DNA of 64,000 nt from Tricholoma matsutake (taxonomy: Eukaryota; Basidiomycota; Agaricomycetes; Agaricales; Tricholomataceae), in NCBI GenBank assembly GCA_026075535.2, contig AP026539.1:6262001-6326000 (forward strand), in the 5' to 3' direction. How positions within the stretch are numbered: position 1 is the first letter of the stretch; each line of letters opens with the position of its first letter. The notes under the pieces were generated by a model that had not been told where the DNA came from, ran no database searches, and saw only the letters and a list, made by a program, of their open reading frames with translations. This document shows positions 8,901-19,614 of the stretch, in pieces. The position numbers and the translations under genes were made by a program.

Positions 8901-11334
8901 TCATACTTTCTCTAGTGGTGGTAGGTCTCCAAACATGTTGTGGAAGCGGCCAGTTGCGGCGATGTATCGAAAGAGCGCTGGCAGCATTTTGGCAGTTGTG
9001 AGTAGCTTCGTGATGTTGATGTCTCTGCCACCTGTGCTGTTGCATAAGACTTGTCTGGCTGTCTGGTGCACAGGGCAGTGTAGCATGAAGTGCTGTACTG
9101 TTTCTTCACTCTGCTCGCAAGCTGGGCAGATCGGTGAGTCTAGTTTTCCAATGCGGTGTAAGTGCTTAGCTAGTGGTGTGTGGCCTGTTCTTAGTTGTGA
9201 CAGTGCACTGGCTATTTTTCTCGGTAAGTTCATGATGAGTTGGGTGTACTTGTTCGATGTCGCAGTGGGGTCTCTTTTCTTCATCTTCATGAATCACGGT
9301 GATTTTTGCCACGCCTTCTGTGTGTTGCGTTTTAGCTTCTTGCTGTATGCCCACTTCATTGTGGACTTGCTGTGGGGTAGTGTTTTCTTGAGTGACTTTG
9401 GCAGGTCTCGTGCATCGCTGCTTCCTTCTGTTATGGCTCTCTTTGCTTGTTCGTCTGCCTGTTCATTGCCCTCCACTCCTTTGTGTCCTGGTATCCATTG
9501 AACCATTATCTGTATTCCATGATGTTTCTTCTTCAGTATATCGATGTTCTCATGAAATGCATCAAATATGTAGTGGCCTGAGGTGGGTTTTGTTAGTTGT
9601 GTGGCAGCAATGGAAGCTTGATTGTCAATGTAAATGATGGCTGACCATATTCCCCTCTCCTTGGCGATTAGCTTGGTTCCTAGGATTGTGCCTACTCCCT
9701 CTCCTTCATACACCGTGTGGTGTCGCTGTGAGCCCAGCCTGTAGTGTAGCTTGATTTTCATCATTCCGTTCCTGTATAGAACCGCTGCTGCACTTATTTT
9801 TCCTTCCATACCTGAGCCATCGGTGAACACTTTTGCATCTGGGTTGTCCTGTTCCGCGTCCGCTATTGTGCTATCAGCATCGTTGGTGATCTTGGTTTTC
9901 ACCTCTGGTTTCCATCTTGTGTCGAAGCATACTGCTTTGATTGTTTTGGTGGTCTGTGGTTTGATGTTGTATCTGTGCATGAGGTCATGCAGTGCGGTTG
10001 GGTGTTGTTTTACTAGTCTGCTTGCGGTGTTTGTGACTGGCTTGTGTAGGGGGTGTGTTGCTGGTAGTGTTGCGAGACGGATGGCAGCTCATTGTCGGTG
10101 TTTGTTGATCAGCAGGTTGAATGGGATTAGGTTTGCCATAACTTCTAGTGCATCCATTGCGGTGGTTTTCATTGCGCCCGTTATCATGATTGCTGCTCGT
10201 CTCTGTATCAATGCTAGTTTCTTCACTATTGCCTGGTTTGCTCTGCGATCCTTCATTCTTTTGCCCATGTTCTGCTGTGGTGTGAGGAAGATGTCTGTGG
10301 CGTATAGCATACAGGGGACTGCGATGGCAAGGTATAGTTGTTGTATGTATCTTGTGTTCATTCTATGGGCTTGGTGTTGTCAGTTTGACATGTTTCTTGA
10401 TCATGCCTTGTATCGTTTCATTCAGCGTTTTGAGCTTGTCCTCGAATTCTTGTACTGTCTCTATTTCTGTTGGTGGGGGAAGATTAGCAAGGTTGTCTTT
10501 CAGTGTGTTTACCAACTTTGTCCAGTCGGTCATTCTGAAGTTCCATCTTGGTTTCCATGCTGTCTTTGGCATGTGTATGTCGATTTGCGTGATGATTGGG
10601 AAGTGGTCAGTTTTTATCAGTTGCTTTGCATCGTCGGTGTTGCATTTTATTATTGCATCCATGAGATCCTCTGTGCAGAATACATTGTTGACCCAGGTGT
10701 GGTTGCCTGTGCTGTGTGATTGTAATGTTGGTATGTGTGGGGGGAGTACCATTTTCATATTGTGGCGTCCTAGCATGTTGAGCAGCGGTTGTGTTAGGTC
10801 GAGGTTTTCCTTTGTGAATAGGTGTATGTTTCGTGGTTCATCCCATAGTGGGTGGTGTCGGTTGAAGTCTCCCAACCACATAGTGTGGAGTGGGTTCACT
10901 GTGTGTCTCTGTCTTTCTTGATCTCGCATGAATGTGGATATGTGTGTTAGTGCACTGTTATTGTCTCCATCGTTGTATACATTAATGATGTGTAGCATAC
11001 CAAATTCACCTCATATTTCAATTGCAGTGATGTCTGGGTGTTCAAAGTCGATTTGTTTCCATGCATCCGTCAGGAGGTCAGCGTTAATGAGGGTAATAGA
11101 TCTTGTTCTGTCTGGATGCTTTTGATGCGTGTTGGGGTATATCGTTGTCCAGTTTTGATTAGCTTGTGTGTGTCCCTTAAAGTCGATGTACAGTTCTTGT
11201 GTTGTGCACACATCGTAGGTGTTTCATTTCAGGCTTTGTAGTAGATCGAGCTGGCTTAGGAGGGATTTGTTGATGTTTTGTTGCCGGATTTGTAGCGGTC
11301 TCTGGGTTACTTCCTGTTCTTGGTTTTCAGACAT
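8901..11334 (-). pseudogene. LINE ORF2 (endonuclease, RNase H; RT missing)
   Basis: Starts at ATG 11334 (MSENQEQEVTQRPL). The AP endonuclease follows: CTTQELYIDFKG, then INVYNDGDNNS, TMWLGDFNRHHPLWDE (the GDFN-H catalytic block) and KTDHFPIITQI. At about 10365 the endonuclease frame ends in TAG, and 2 nt on the frame resumes as RYIQQLYLAIAVPCMLYATD, which in Tad elements lies after the RT. So roughly 1.5 kb encoding all RT motifs is absent. RNase H is present (9980-9294) with FTDGSG, YEGEGVG and IDNQAS, and a zinc knuckle CPACEQSEETVQHFMLHC closes the ORF. Four in-frame TGA stops (11226-11224, 11013-11011, 10091-10089, 9296-9294) all sit where arginine is plausible. Non-functional. Confidence 0.85.
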
Positions 11335-11624
11335 ATTTGAGGGGGGAGGGTTCCCTGTTCATTGCCACCTCCATTTGCGGTTCTGTGTGTTGTTCGTGCG
11401 TGTCCATGTCTCCCCATAGTGTGTTTCATTGTATCAGGTTGTGTCTTTGGTTTTGTTGGTGCTGGCCATTTGTCTGTGTGTTGTTGATATAGGTGTCTAG
11501 TGTCATCTGTGCTGGTTTCATGGGCCATCTGTTATCTTGTGGCCTGTTGTGTAGGCTGGGAGGTCTGCCACATTGTCATACAGTATGCCAGTCATCCATG
11601 AATCTTTGTTGGTTCCTTCTGTCT

Positions 11625-13340
11625 TCAGGGTGTGCACTCCATCCCGTGTTCCATTGGTGTTGGTGGTTTTGGTGTTGGTGTTGGTGGTTTTGGTGTTGGT
11701 GTTGGTGGTTTTGGTGTTGGTGTTGGTGGTTTTGGTGTTGGTGTTGGTGGTTTTGGTGTTGGTGTTGGTGGTTTTGGTGTTGGTGTTGGTGGTTTTGGTG
11801 TTGGTGTTGGTGGTTTTGGTGTTGGTGTTGGTGCTGATGTCGATATTGTGTCTGGCTCGTTTAGTAGTGTCCATGTGCGTGGTATTGCAGTCGGGAAAAA
11901 TTTGTACTTATTCTCCAGGATATGTGCTTGGATCTTTTCCTTCTCTGCATTGAACGTCAGGCAATTCCTGTCAGCTGCTCCATGTCCCTTGGCTCCTGTG
12001 CCTGCACAGTTGGTACAGCAGAACGATGCTGAGTCTGTGATTATGCACTGTGCCATTCGGTGCCCTCCACTGCATTGTGTGCAGGTATCCGTGTTTGCTT
12101 TGCAGTTGGGTACATAGTGTCCGAATTTCTGGCATCGTAGGCATCTTTGTGGTTCGGTTAGCATTTTACATACATTCGCGTGTTTTCCCTCCATGAACAT
12201 GCCATATTCGATTGCTGTATTCGCCCCCTTATGTTCATTGAAGCCGAATACTATGTGGGTGACTTTTTGGTTGCTGGTTTGTAAGTGCATCGGTTTTATG
12301 TATTTTGAATAGCCTATAACATTAGTGCTTAATGTGCTATCTTCTTCTACCTTGGCATGTGCATAGCTGGATCCTGTGTCGAAGGTCATGGGGATGAACT
12401 CGGCTATAATGTAGTATAGTTTGTTTTGCACATTGGATGTGCCCCCATAGTTTGTTATGAAGGCATTTTGTATGTCTGTCTGTTTTATCCAGGTTGCTGT
12501 GTCTCTGGTGTTCAATTGGTAGAGTACATTCCCATTGTGTAGTTTCTTTGCTCTGACGAAAGTTGTTTCCAGCGGCTTATTGGCTGCTGCAATCCCCATG
12601 AGGTTGAGGGCTGTGTTTGCTTTTGCTACTAGGTCTTTTTCTGTGAGGGATTCCAGTATGTTGTCAGTGGCATTTGGGTCTTTCCGAATCAGTATCTGCT
12701 TGTTGGTTATTTCTCCCCTTGTTATGACCGATGCGTGTGCTAGGGGGATCTGTTGCTGTGTTATTGTTGTGTACATTGCATTCTGATGGGTGTGGTGGGG
12801 TGTTGTCACTGTGTTTGTATTCTTGTTTATGTCAGTGAGATCTTGGGTCACTTGCGCTATTTGTTCTGCTGACTCTTGGAAGCCATCCTTTAGGTCATCC
12901 ATTTTTCCTGTTATTTCCTTTGCTGCTCCAGTTACGTGTTCTATGGTGTCTCGCATGGTTTCCACGTTGGCAGTAAATGATTCCATGTATTCTTGGAGTT
13001 GACTTTTGATTGATGTGGTGATTTTGGTGGCCATCTGGTGTGAGCTAGCTTTGGCCAATAGGAAGGCGACCACTCTCATCCCATCCGTTAGGGTTCTTGG
13101 CATCCTAAGGCTGACAGCCATGTGCCCAAACTGTAGTAGTATGTGAGATATGGTCTGCAAATCACTGGGTTTACCAGGGACTAGATATTCTTTTGCCATC
13201 AGGAACGCGATGGCCTGTTCTTTTGTTTGCACATCGGTGTTCATTCTGTCTGTGTTTTCTAGCTCTTTTTGTGTTTTCTTGGTCGTTGTGCTGGTTTTTT
13301 GTCTCGTTTGCAGGGGTGTGGGTCCAAGGGGTTGAGACAT
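11625..13340 (-). CDS. LINE ORF1, gag-like RNA-binding protein
   Basis: 571-codon open frame, ATG 13340. Residues about 35-190 are helical and partly coiled-coil; 200-400 form a globular part. Three cysteine knuckles follow: CLRCQKFGHYVPNC, CTQCSGGHRMAQC and CTNCAGTGAKGHGAADRNC, the usual nucleic-acid-binding set of Tad/I-type ORF1 proteins. The C-terminus is a Pro/Thr-rich tail of about nine PTPTPKP heptads encoded by a 21-bp minisatellite. After it the frame ends quickly; another frame (to about 11518) keeps a plausible longer tail, so a small indel in or after the minisatellite is likely. Unlike ORF2, this ORF has no internal stop. Confidence 0.85.
   Translation of the reverse strand: MSQPLGPTPLQTRQKTSTTTKKTQKELENTDRMNTDVQTKEQAIAFLMAKEYLVPGKPSDLQTISHILLQFGHMAVSLRMPRTLTDGMRVVAFLLAKASSHQMATKITTSIKSQLQEYMESFTANVETMRDTIEHVTGAAKEITGKMDDLKDGFQESAEQIAQVTQDLTDINKNTNTVTTPHHTHQNAMYTTITQQQIPLAHASVITRGEITNKQILIRKDPNATDNILESLTEKDLVAKANTALNLMGIAAANKPLETTFVRAKKLHNGNVLYQLNTRDTATWIKQTDIQNAFITNYGGTSNVQNKLYYIIAEFIPMTFDTGSSYAHAKVEEDSTLSTNVIGYSKYIKPMHLQTSNQKVTHIVFGFNEHKGANTAIEYGMFMEGKHANVCKMLTEPQRCLRCQKFGHYVPNCKANTDTCTQCSGGHRMAQCIITDSASFCCTNCAGTGAKGHGAADRNCLTFNAEKEKIQAHILENKYKFFPTAIPRTWTLLNEPDTISTSAPTPTPKPPTPTPKPPTPTPKPPTPTPKPPTPTPKPPTPTPKPPTPTPKPPTPTPKPPTPMEHGMECTP
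11654..11833 (-). repeat. 21-bp minisatellite in LINE ORF1
   Basis: About 8.5 near-perfect copies of GGTTTTGGTGTTGGTGTTGGT (21 bases; plus strand). As the unit is seven codons, copy-number change keeps the frame; on the minus strand it encodes PTPTPKP. Confidence 0.95.
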
Positions 13341-13422
13341 AGTTCTATGTATGTTTATAGCTCTGGAACGTGTGGTCTTATGCTATTCTGTACTTTATGT
13401 TCTGCCTCCTCCTCTCCTCCTT

Positions 13423-13433
13423 TGGTCCTTGAA
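13423..13433. repeat. LINE target-site duplication, right copy
   Basis: TGGTCCTTGAA, identical to 8787-8797. Confidence 0.85.
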
Positions 13434-13435
13434 CC

Positions 13436-16400
13436 ATGGGAGTTTTTTTGAGATGGTGGCAGTACAAAGTCAAGAGGCGTCCATGGAACTATTTAGATCT
13501 TAATATATGTGTTATGTGTGCAAATGGAAATTGTAAGAAAGGTGCCGACTGGATCATGGATTCAGGCGCATCAAAGCACTTCACTGGTGAAATGAAAGAT
13601 TTTGCTTCTTATGAGCTTTTACCGAGAAAGGACTCTACCTTGGTTCAAACAGCCACAGGTACTACTCATATAGTAGGAAAAGGAGCAGTCTTCATTAGAC
13701 ATCAGGTAGTATGTCATGGGAAGTCAGAGACACATGAAACACAATTATACCCCATCTACTACATACCCAACTGTAATACTTGATTACTGTCAATGGGCGT
13801 CTTTTTACAAGATGGAAGTGATGTGCATGGTTCCTCTGCACACATTTCATTTTTCGAGAAAGGAAACCCAACAATGGATTGTGTCCTGCTTAGGAGACAC
13901 GACACGATCTATTGGGCTTGGACTCATATATTGAGCACCAAGAGAATCAATGTTGCGACCATGTATGTCGCTGACTACTTGACTTGGCATAGGCGACTTG
14001 GACACCCATCCAAAGAGGCGCTAGGGAAAATGCCTAACAGCACCATAAAATTCCCAAGGAATTTAATTATTCCTAAAGACAAAATTATATGTCCTTTCCC
14101 AAATCAAATTCACGTGCAGAGAAATTCTTTGAATTAATACATTCCGATGTAAAGGAACTCCCAGTACTATCATACCACAAACATAAATACTTTATTGTAT
14201 TTCTGGACGACAAAACGTCACATATCTGGGTCCAGTGCCTTAGAAAGAAGTCTGACACTGCTGCAGCGATTAGACAATTTCAGGCAATGGCTTTGACCCA
14301 GTATGGTGCTACAATCAAGTGCTGGCATGTTGATCCAGGGGGGGAGTTCAAAGATCGTGAGCTACAGAATACACTCAAGAATTTTGGCATCAAAATAGAG
14401 ATGTCCGCACCCCACGTTCACCAACAGAATGGGCACACAGAGCATGCCATAAGGACAATAATGGAAAAGTCGCAAAGCCTGTGATTTACTGCTTGTCTAC
14501 CACAATCATGGTGGGAATTTTGCATTGAACATGCAACACACCTATACAACCAAACCCCAATAAGGTGCCTGAAATGGCTGACACCTTTTGAGGACCTGAA
14601 TAAAGTCCGCCCAGATCTAAACAATCTGAAGGTCTTTGGTTGCAGTGCTTACATCTATCTACCCAAGGAGAAACATCCAACCACATTAGCTCCTCAATCG
14701 GAGTTAATGATGTATCTAGGATTAGAAGATGGCATTAAAGCATACTGTTTCATGCGACCTAGTGGCGCAATATTCATTGGTGCTACGGCACTATTTGATG
14801 AAACATTGTTCCCATGCTGTCCCAGAGCTAAAACTCCTGCCAAGACAGACCTTGGTGATTTTCCACCTCCAGAACCAGAAGATGACAACCACTCATCTGG
14901 AATGGATGGCGATGATTCTATACCACCACAAAATCTGCCCCTTCCTCCATCATCAGAAAAAGATGACGATGATGTACCAAGCAAGCAAAAGGTCCATGAT
15001 GATGCAACTGACACTCCTCCTCTGCTGCCTCCAGTAACCACTGAGGACTTTTGTCCAAGACGTGATGATCAACAGGAATGGCAGCAATTGCCCCGTCGAT
15101 CAGGCAGGCAGAGGAACATCCCAAACTGTCCTGGAAATACCTATGGAGAGAAGCGACTCCCCTCTGACATAGAGAGAGACATTGCACGTGATCAATATTG
15201 GAAGAGATCTGTGGGTCAAGATTCAGATCATAACCGAACACGACCATGATCTCAACAGCAAGAACTGGTTGCTGGACCAAGTTCAGCACCCCACGAGAGT
15301 GTGCCTGATTCCAATAATCAAGAACATGATCACCCAATGGGGGAACTGGACGAAGGAGGTTATATTGAAAAGATAACCAAGGAAGGTGGAGATAAGCTTA
15401 TTTGCTGGCTGTTGTCAAAAGCAGTCACACCATCAAGTGAAATAAGCCAAGTTCCAAACCAATTTTGCGATATTGCACACCTACCATGGTAGCAGCAACT
15501 TGAGTGGAAACAGGCTTGTCATGAAGAATTAGAGGCTCTTCACAAGTGACAAGTCTATGACATTGTCAATCTTCCACATGATTGAAAAATGATCAAAAAT
15601 AGATGGGTTTTCTCCATAAAATTGGACAGAAGAAAATGAGCCAGACAGCCAAAGGCTTTTCACAAGTCGAAGGTGTTGACTTTGATGAGATTTTCTCACC
15701 AGTAGTCCGCTACGAGACCATACGCCTCATGTTTGCACTTGCATCTCTAGAAGGCATGTATATGACCAGTCTAGATGTAAAAACTGCATTTTTATACAGC
15801 AAACTAGATGAGGAGATCTATATGGATCAACCTGAGGGTTTCAGACTCGAGGGAAAAGAGCACAAAGTAATGCGCTTATGCCGAGCATTGTATGGCCTTA
15901 AACAGGCCTCACTAGCATGGTGGAAAGAGCTAGAGGCATTTATGCGCACCATTGGGTTTGTGCGTGCCAGCTCCGATGCCATCATTTTCATACACAAGGA
16001 TCCTAAGACAGGCAGCATTGTTATTGCACTGGTCTATGTTGATGATGGCTCGTTCATGGGGAAGAACAAGAAACTTGTGGATGAAAAGAAGAATGCTTGT
16101 CTAAAGCATTGGGAGTGCCATAGTACTGAAAAAGTCACAGAATTCTTAGGCATGCGCATCACCCAGACTGCAAATAAAGTCAAACTCGATCAAACTAAAT
16201 ATCTTGCCAAAGTGCTCGAGAGGTTCAAGATGACAAATGCCAAAGTTGCCCCCACTCCACTCCCGACTGGTTACAAACTGTCGGAAAACACAGTGATGCC
16301 AAACATGGTGCTTAGATCAAAATATCAGTCTGTGATCAGATCTTTATTGTATCTGATGCTCAGAACGCAACCTGATATCGCTTATGCAGTAATCAAGATG

Positions 16401-16991
16401 TCGCAATTCTTGGCTAATCCTAGCCAAGAACATCTAGATAAAGCAATGTACATCATGCACTATCTGGTGGGAACCCAGAAATATAACATTGTCTACAATG
16501 GAGAGAAATCCGAAGGGCTACAGGCCTTCACAGACTCTGATTGGGCAGCTGACACTGTCAAGTGCTGATCTACAATGGGTTACTTTGCTACTCTAGCGAG
16601 TGGCATTGTGTGCTGGCAGTCCCGTTTACAAAAAACTGTAGCACTGTCATCCACAGAAGCCAAATATATGGCTCTCTCTGACACTTGTCGGCAGATAGCG
16701 TGGATAGAGTCCTTATTCCAGGAACTTGGATATATACTGAAGCATGTACCAATCTGCACTGATAATCAGGGATTTATCTTTATTGGATCAAATCCAGTTC
16801 AGGAAAGAAGGACCAAACATATAGACATTTGCTACCACTATACCCATGAATGCATAGAAAATGATAAAGTCACAGTTGTTTTCATTCCTGGAAGTGATAA
16901 TCCGGCTGACATGTTCACAAAGAACCTTGGCGCTGTCCTATTCAGGAAATTTAGAGACTCTCTCGGAATTACTTTCGAGGTTCAAACTTAG
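13436..16991 (+). pseudogene. Copia pol: protease, integrase, RT, RNase H
   Basis: Domains in order: protease (DWIMDSGASKHFTG, catalytic D-S-G at about 13556), GAG-pre-integrase (YLTWHRRLGHPSKEALGKM; the second Cys pair of the zinc site is lost with a small deletion near 14090), integrase core (FFELIHSDV, VDPGGEF, QNGHTEHAIRTIMEK), RT (FSPVVRYETIRLMFALA, DVKTAFLYSKLDEEIYMDQP, ALVYVDDGS, near 15670-16060), and RNase H (FTDSDWA, STEAKYMALSD, DNQGFIF, ending 16991). Stops: TGA at 13781, 14482, 15247, 15547, 15583, 15637, 16566 and TAG at 15490; frameshifts near 14090, 15290 and 15640. The RT catalytic YVDD is intact, but the ORF is too broken to act. Confidence 0.9.
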
Positions 16992-17010
16992 CTGCTTAGA
17001 GCGCTGTACA

Positions 17011-17024
17011 GTTTGAGGGGGGGG
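17011..17024 (+). promoter_or_regulatory. Polypurine tract of copia element
   Basis: TTTGAGGGGGGGG runs directly up to the TGTTG start of the 3' LTR. It is the primer for plus-strand synthesis. Confidence 0.85.
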
Positions 17025-17281
17025 TGTTGAAATTAATTACCAATATTGTTACATGTGCATATTCTCCCACATTAATTACCAATATTGTTGTTTCATATGC
17101 ATATTCCTCTGGAGTCATGTGATATCCTTATTATTATGTATATAAGGAGAACTTGTACCATAGTAGGAATATAGTGTTCTTACCTCTGCTAACCCTAGCT
17201 GTAAGTCTAACTAAACCCCAGGTAGGTTGTAAGGAACATGTAGTCTCTTCCCCTGTCCAGCATATATAGTCTGCTCCAACA
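17025..17281 (+). repeat. 3' LTR of copia element
   Basis: 257 bp, same length and ends as the 5' LTR. Differences seen: G/A near the first ATTGTT, C/T in AGAAC(C/T)TG, and G/C in CCTGT(G/C)CAG. Confidence 0.95.
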
Positions 17282-17539
17282 CTGATGATGATGACAGGTG
17301 GGTGCTCAACGATGAACCAAGGGTGGTAGGAGGAGGAGGACCAATTGCATCACCAGAAAGACGGGGGACGAGCAAATGGTGGGATGACCATGAGGAAGGC
17401 GACGACAATGCAACACAACATGATGGTACCATGGGCCCATGCCTTTAACCCCCCTCCCTCACATCCTTTGCGAGAGGAGGGTACTCTAGTTTTATTTTAT
17501 TTTAAATGCTCTGGATGATGGAGGTCTTCATCCTCCCCC
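17282..17539. other. 3' flank of copia, no gene supported
   Basis: A short open stretch (about 17285-17446) encodes an acidic, Gly-rich peptide with no recognisable motif. Near 17449-17482 a CCCCTCCCTCACATCC...GCGAGAGGAGGG hairpin resembles the hairpins further right at 19.6-19.9 kb. Confidence 0.3.
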
Positions 17540-17950
17540 ATGTATTCTTGGAGGGATCCTGGAGGATTATTGGGAACCAATGTTCCAGCCATTTGTGACT
17601 CAAGTATATATTCCTGGCTCTTCCCATTCCAGGGGGATTCCTGGTTGATTCCTGGTAAACTACACTCTTCCAGGAGGAATTCCTGGAATTCCCCAGGACT
17701 CTGGTACCAGGAATCCCCCAGGACTCTCAGGACTCTACCAGGAATTGGGACTCACCAGGAATCCATGAGGACTCTACCAGGACTCTGCCAGGACTCTGCC
17801 AGGAATCCACCGGGACTCCACTGGGATTTAACCAGGAGTCTTTATTACTACTAAGTAATAAAATAAATGTCATGAGCCAGAATTGAACACTCAGCATTAG
17901 ATGACAAAGGTTATAGCAGAGCCAATATAACCACTACACCACATGGATTT
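17540..17950 (-). mobile_element. SINE-like unit with tRNA-like head and TCCTGG tail
   Basis: Read on the minus strand, 17950-17870 looks like a tRNA gene: box A-like TGGTGTAGTGGTTA (17941-17928) and box B-like GTGTTCAATTCTGG (17890-17877), at the usual spacing. It continues into about 300 bp of irregular TCCTGG(N)AGTCC/TGGATTCC repeats (17845-17540). Head-body-tail order is that of a tRNA-derived SINE transcribed by RNA polymerase III. A matching unit in the opposite direction lies at 19955-20275. No target duplication was identified. Confidence 0.55.
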
Positions 17951-18044
17951 ACAACATATATCCACTAACTGCTCTAGGTACTATTGGGGTGGCTGTGCAT
18001 GACAAAGCACACAGCCGCATCATCAACACTGCCAGCTCATCAAC

Positions 18045-18170
18045 CATCACCACCACTCTCAATGACGCCGCCGCCTCTCCCTCCTCTCTGCTCTACCACC
18101 ACCACCACTGCATGGACACCCACCGCCACCACTCCCATGCCCACTCCCCCATCACCACCACCTGCAAACG
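18045..18170. repeat. CCA/CAC-rich low-complexity tract
   Basis: Dense run of CCACCACCA and CACCGCCACC; several frames are open only because of composition. Not treated as coding. Confidence 0.7.
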
Positions 18171-18187
18171 AGCCGACTGGATGGAGC

Positions 18188-19190
18188 GCGGGCCCAAACG
18201 ATGCTGATTGCATCATTTGGGGCCTAAGTATGTTTTTTTTTGTTTGCTTTTTGTTTTTTGTTTTTTTGTTTATATACTAACTAACTTGTTTCATTTGTTT
18301 TATAGGTTCTACTCTACTGCCAGACAGAACATGGGCCCAAATGATGCAGATCACATCGTTTGGGCCCTAAGTCAATTTTTTGTTTGCTTTTTGTTTTTAT
18401 ATACTAACTAACTTGTTTCTTTTGTTTTATAGGTTCTACTCTCCTGCCAGATGGAACAGGGGCCCAGACAACGTGATTGGATGGAATGCAGGCCCAAATG
18501 ATGCAGATCATGTCGTTTGGGCCCTAAGTAAGTTTTTTTTGTTTGCTTTTTGTTTTATAAACTAACTAACTTGTTTCTTTTGTTTTATAGGTTCTACTCT
18601 ACTTACTGCCAGACGGAACACGGGCCCAAATGACGTGATTGGATGGAATGCAGGCCCAAACGATGCAATTGCATCATTTGGGCCCTAAGTGTGCTTTTTT
18701 TCCTTTTTTTTTGTTTATATAAGCTAACAAAATATATTGCTTTGTTTTGTAGCATCTAAACTACAGGTAATGAACGGTGACGACACAAAATGGGCCATGC
18801 CCACAACCGATGGAGCACCTGCCCCCATGCCTGTGAGCCCCTGCTTGTAGGGTGGATCACAGGTGCCAGCAGAGCAAACAGACCCCGCAGGCCCAGCCCC
18901 ACCCACCAAACAACACACCACCCACATCCAGCCCCATGAGCAACTGCTTGTGGGGTGGATCATGGGTGGAATGACAAACAAAGAAATGGAGAATGATGAC
19001 ATAGAGAAGGAGGGCCGTAAGTAAGTAAGTTTTTTTTCTCTTATTTTTTTGGTCACTGACAAAACTTTTTAAGTACTAGCTACTGACTACGATGAGACTG
19101 GATGGGCCCTATGTAATTTTTTTTTGTTTGCTGTTTGTTTTTATAAACTAACTAACTTGTTTCTTTTGTTTTATAGGTTCTACTCTACTG
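18188..19190 (+). repeat. Tandem intron-like modules joined by GGGCCCAAA palindromes
   Basis: Five repeats of one design. A palindrome of GGGCCCAAAYGATG...CATCRTTTGGGCCC type (18190-18224, 18333-18367, 18490-18524, 18653-18685; half only near 19100) is followed by a T-rich spacer with intron-like landmarks: donor (GTATGT 18228, GTAAGT 18528, GTGTGC 18689, weaker GTCAAT 18371 and GTAATT 19113), branch-like CTAACTAAC, and TTTTATAG acceptor (ending 18305, 18432, 18590, 18752, 19176). Spacers are 62-78 nt, typical for introns here. Each acceptor except the fourth precedes GTTCTACTC. It could be a multi-exon non-coding gene grown by tandem duplication, or an introner-like or MITE array. No protein frame runs across it. 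Confidence 0.6.
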
Positions 19191-19440
19191 GTAACGATGG
19201 CCAGACACGAGACAACCCAACACACCCACCCCATGCCTGCGAGCCTCTGCTCGTAGGGTGGATCGTGAGTGTGTGCAGTCGACAACAATGATGACACCAC
19301 TGCCTACCAGCACCAGAACCCCGAGAATGCAAAGCACGGCCACCAACCACGACGGACGATGACAACAGGGCCAATGACACACCACCCACCTCCAGCCCCA
19401 TGAGCCACTGCTCATGGGGTGGATTGTAGGTGGAATGGCG
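18800..19440. repeat. Four-copy GAGC-ACTGCT-GGGGTGGAT hairpin module
   Basis: Copies near 18825-18865, 18932-18970, 19220-19265 and 19394-19432. The clearest (19398-19420) folds as ATGAGC-CACT-GCTCAT followed by GGGGTGGAT. Copies alternate with the intron-like spacers. Function unknown. Confidence 0.5.
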
Positions 19441-19614
19441 ATGATGGCCACCACCACACAGCGGGAGACGGCCAGGACGGCAACAACGACCAGGAAGGGC
19501 ACAGCAACCAGGAGCAGCACGGAAACGATGCCCAGGACAGCAACGACGAGGACAGCGACAACAAAGGCCCAGCACCCAGAACGACGGGGACAGGACGACA
19601 GGCATGACTCACCA

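Larger units (their letters stand above)
8798..13422 (-). mobile_element. Tad-like non-LTR retrotransposon (LINE), RT deleted
   Basis: 4,625-bp element on the minus strand, nested in copia and flanked by exact 11-bp duplications. Its 5' end is at 13422 and its 3' end at 8798. It encodes ORF1 (13340-11625) with zinc knuckles, then an ORF2 with AP endonuclease, RNase H and a C-terminal CCHC knuckle. The whole RT core between endonuclease and the post-RT region is missing near 10362. The 3' end lacks poly(A); it stops in a GCGCC-AAT-GGCGC hairpin. ORF order plus RNase H fits the fungal Tad1 clade. Complete ends and duplications imply it was inserted by target-primed reverse transcription, either before losing RT or in trans. 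Confidence 0.85.
6851..17281 (+). mobile_element. Ty1/copia LTR retrotransposon, interrupted by a LINE
   Basis: Element of 10,431 bp with 257-bp LTRs (6851-7107 and 17025-17281). Without the nested LINE and one copy of its duplication it would be about 5.8 kb, normal for copia. In order it has LTR, primer-binding site, gag (7335), protease, integrase, RT, RNase H, polypurine tract, LTR. The protease-integrase-RT order identifies copia. The LTRs differ at three positions by my count. Flanking pentamers are CTGAC and CTGAT, a probable 5-bp duplication with one later change. Pol has at least eight in-frame stops and several frameshifts, so the copy is dead. Confidence 0.92.

Noticed and set aside
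8866..10921. Plus-strand open frames of 189-322 codons over the LINE
   Set aside because: Antisense shadows of ORF2; hydrophobic Cys/Val/Leu-rich translations and no recognisable domains.
11518..11953. Open frames on both strands through the PTPTPKP array
   Set aside because: A 21-bp repeat without stops opens all frames; only the ORF1 frame joins to zinc knuckles.
13781..16568. Stop-codon reassignment or UGA readthrough as an explanation for repeated in-frame TGA
   Set aside because: EXO70 in the same window ends with TGA, host genes have no internal TGA, and the broken genes also have frameshifts and deletions. Deamination is simpler.
17985..18210. Possible His/Pro-rich protein from the CCA tract
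   Set aside because: Frame is open in several phases from composition alone; no start context or conservation visible.
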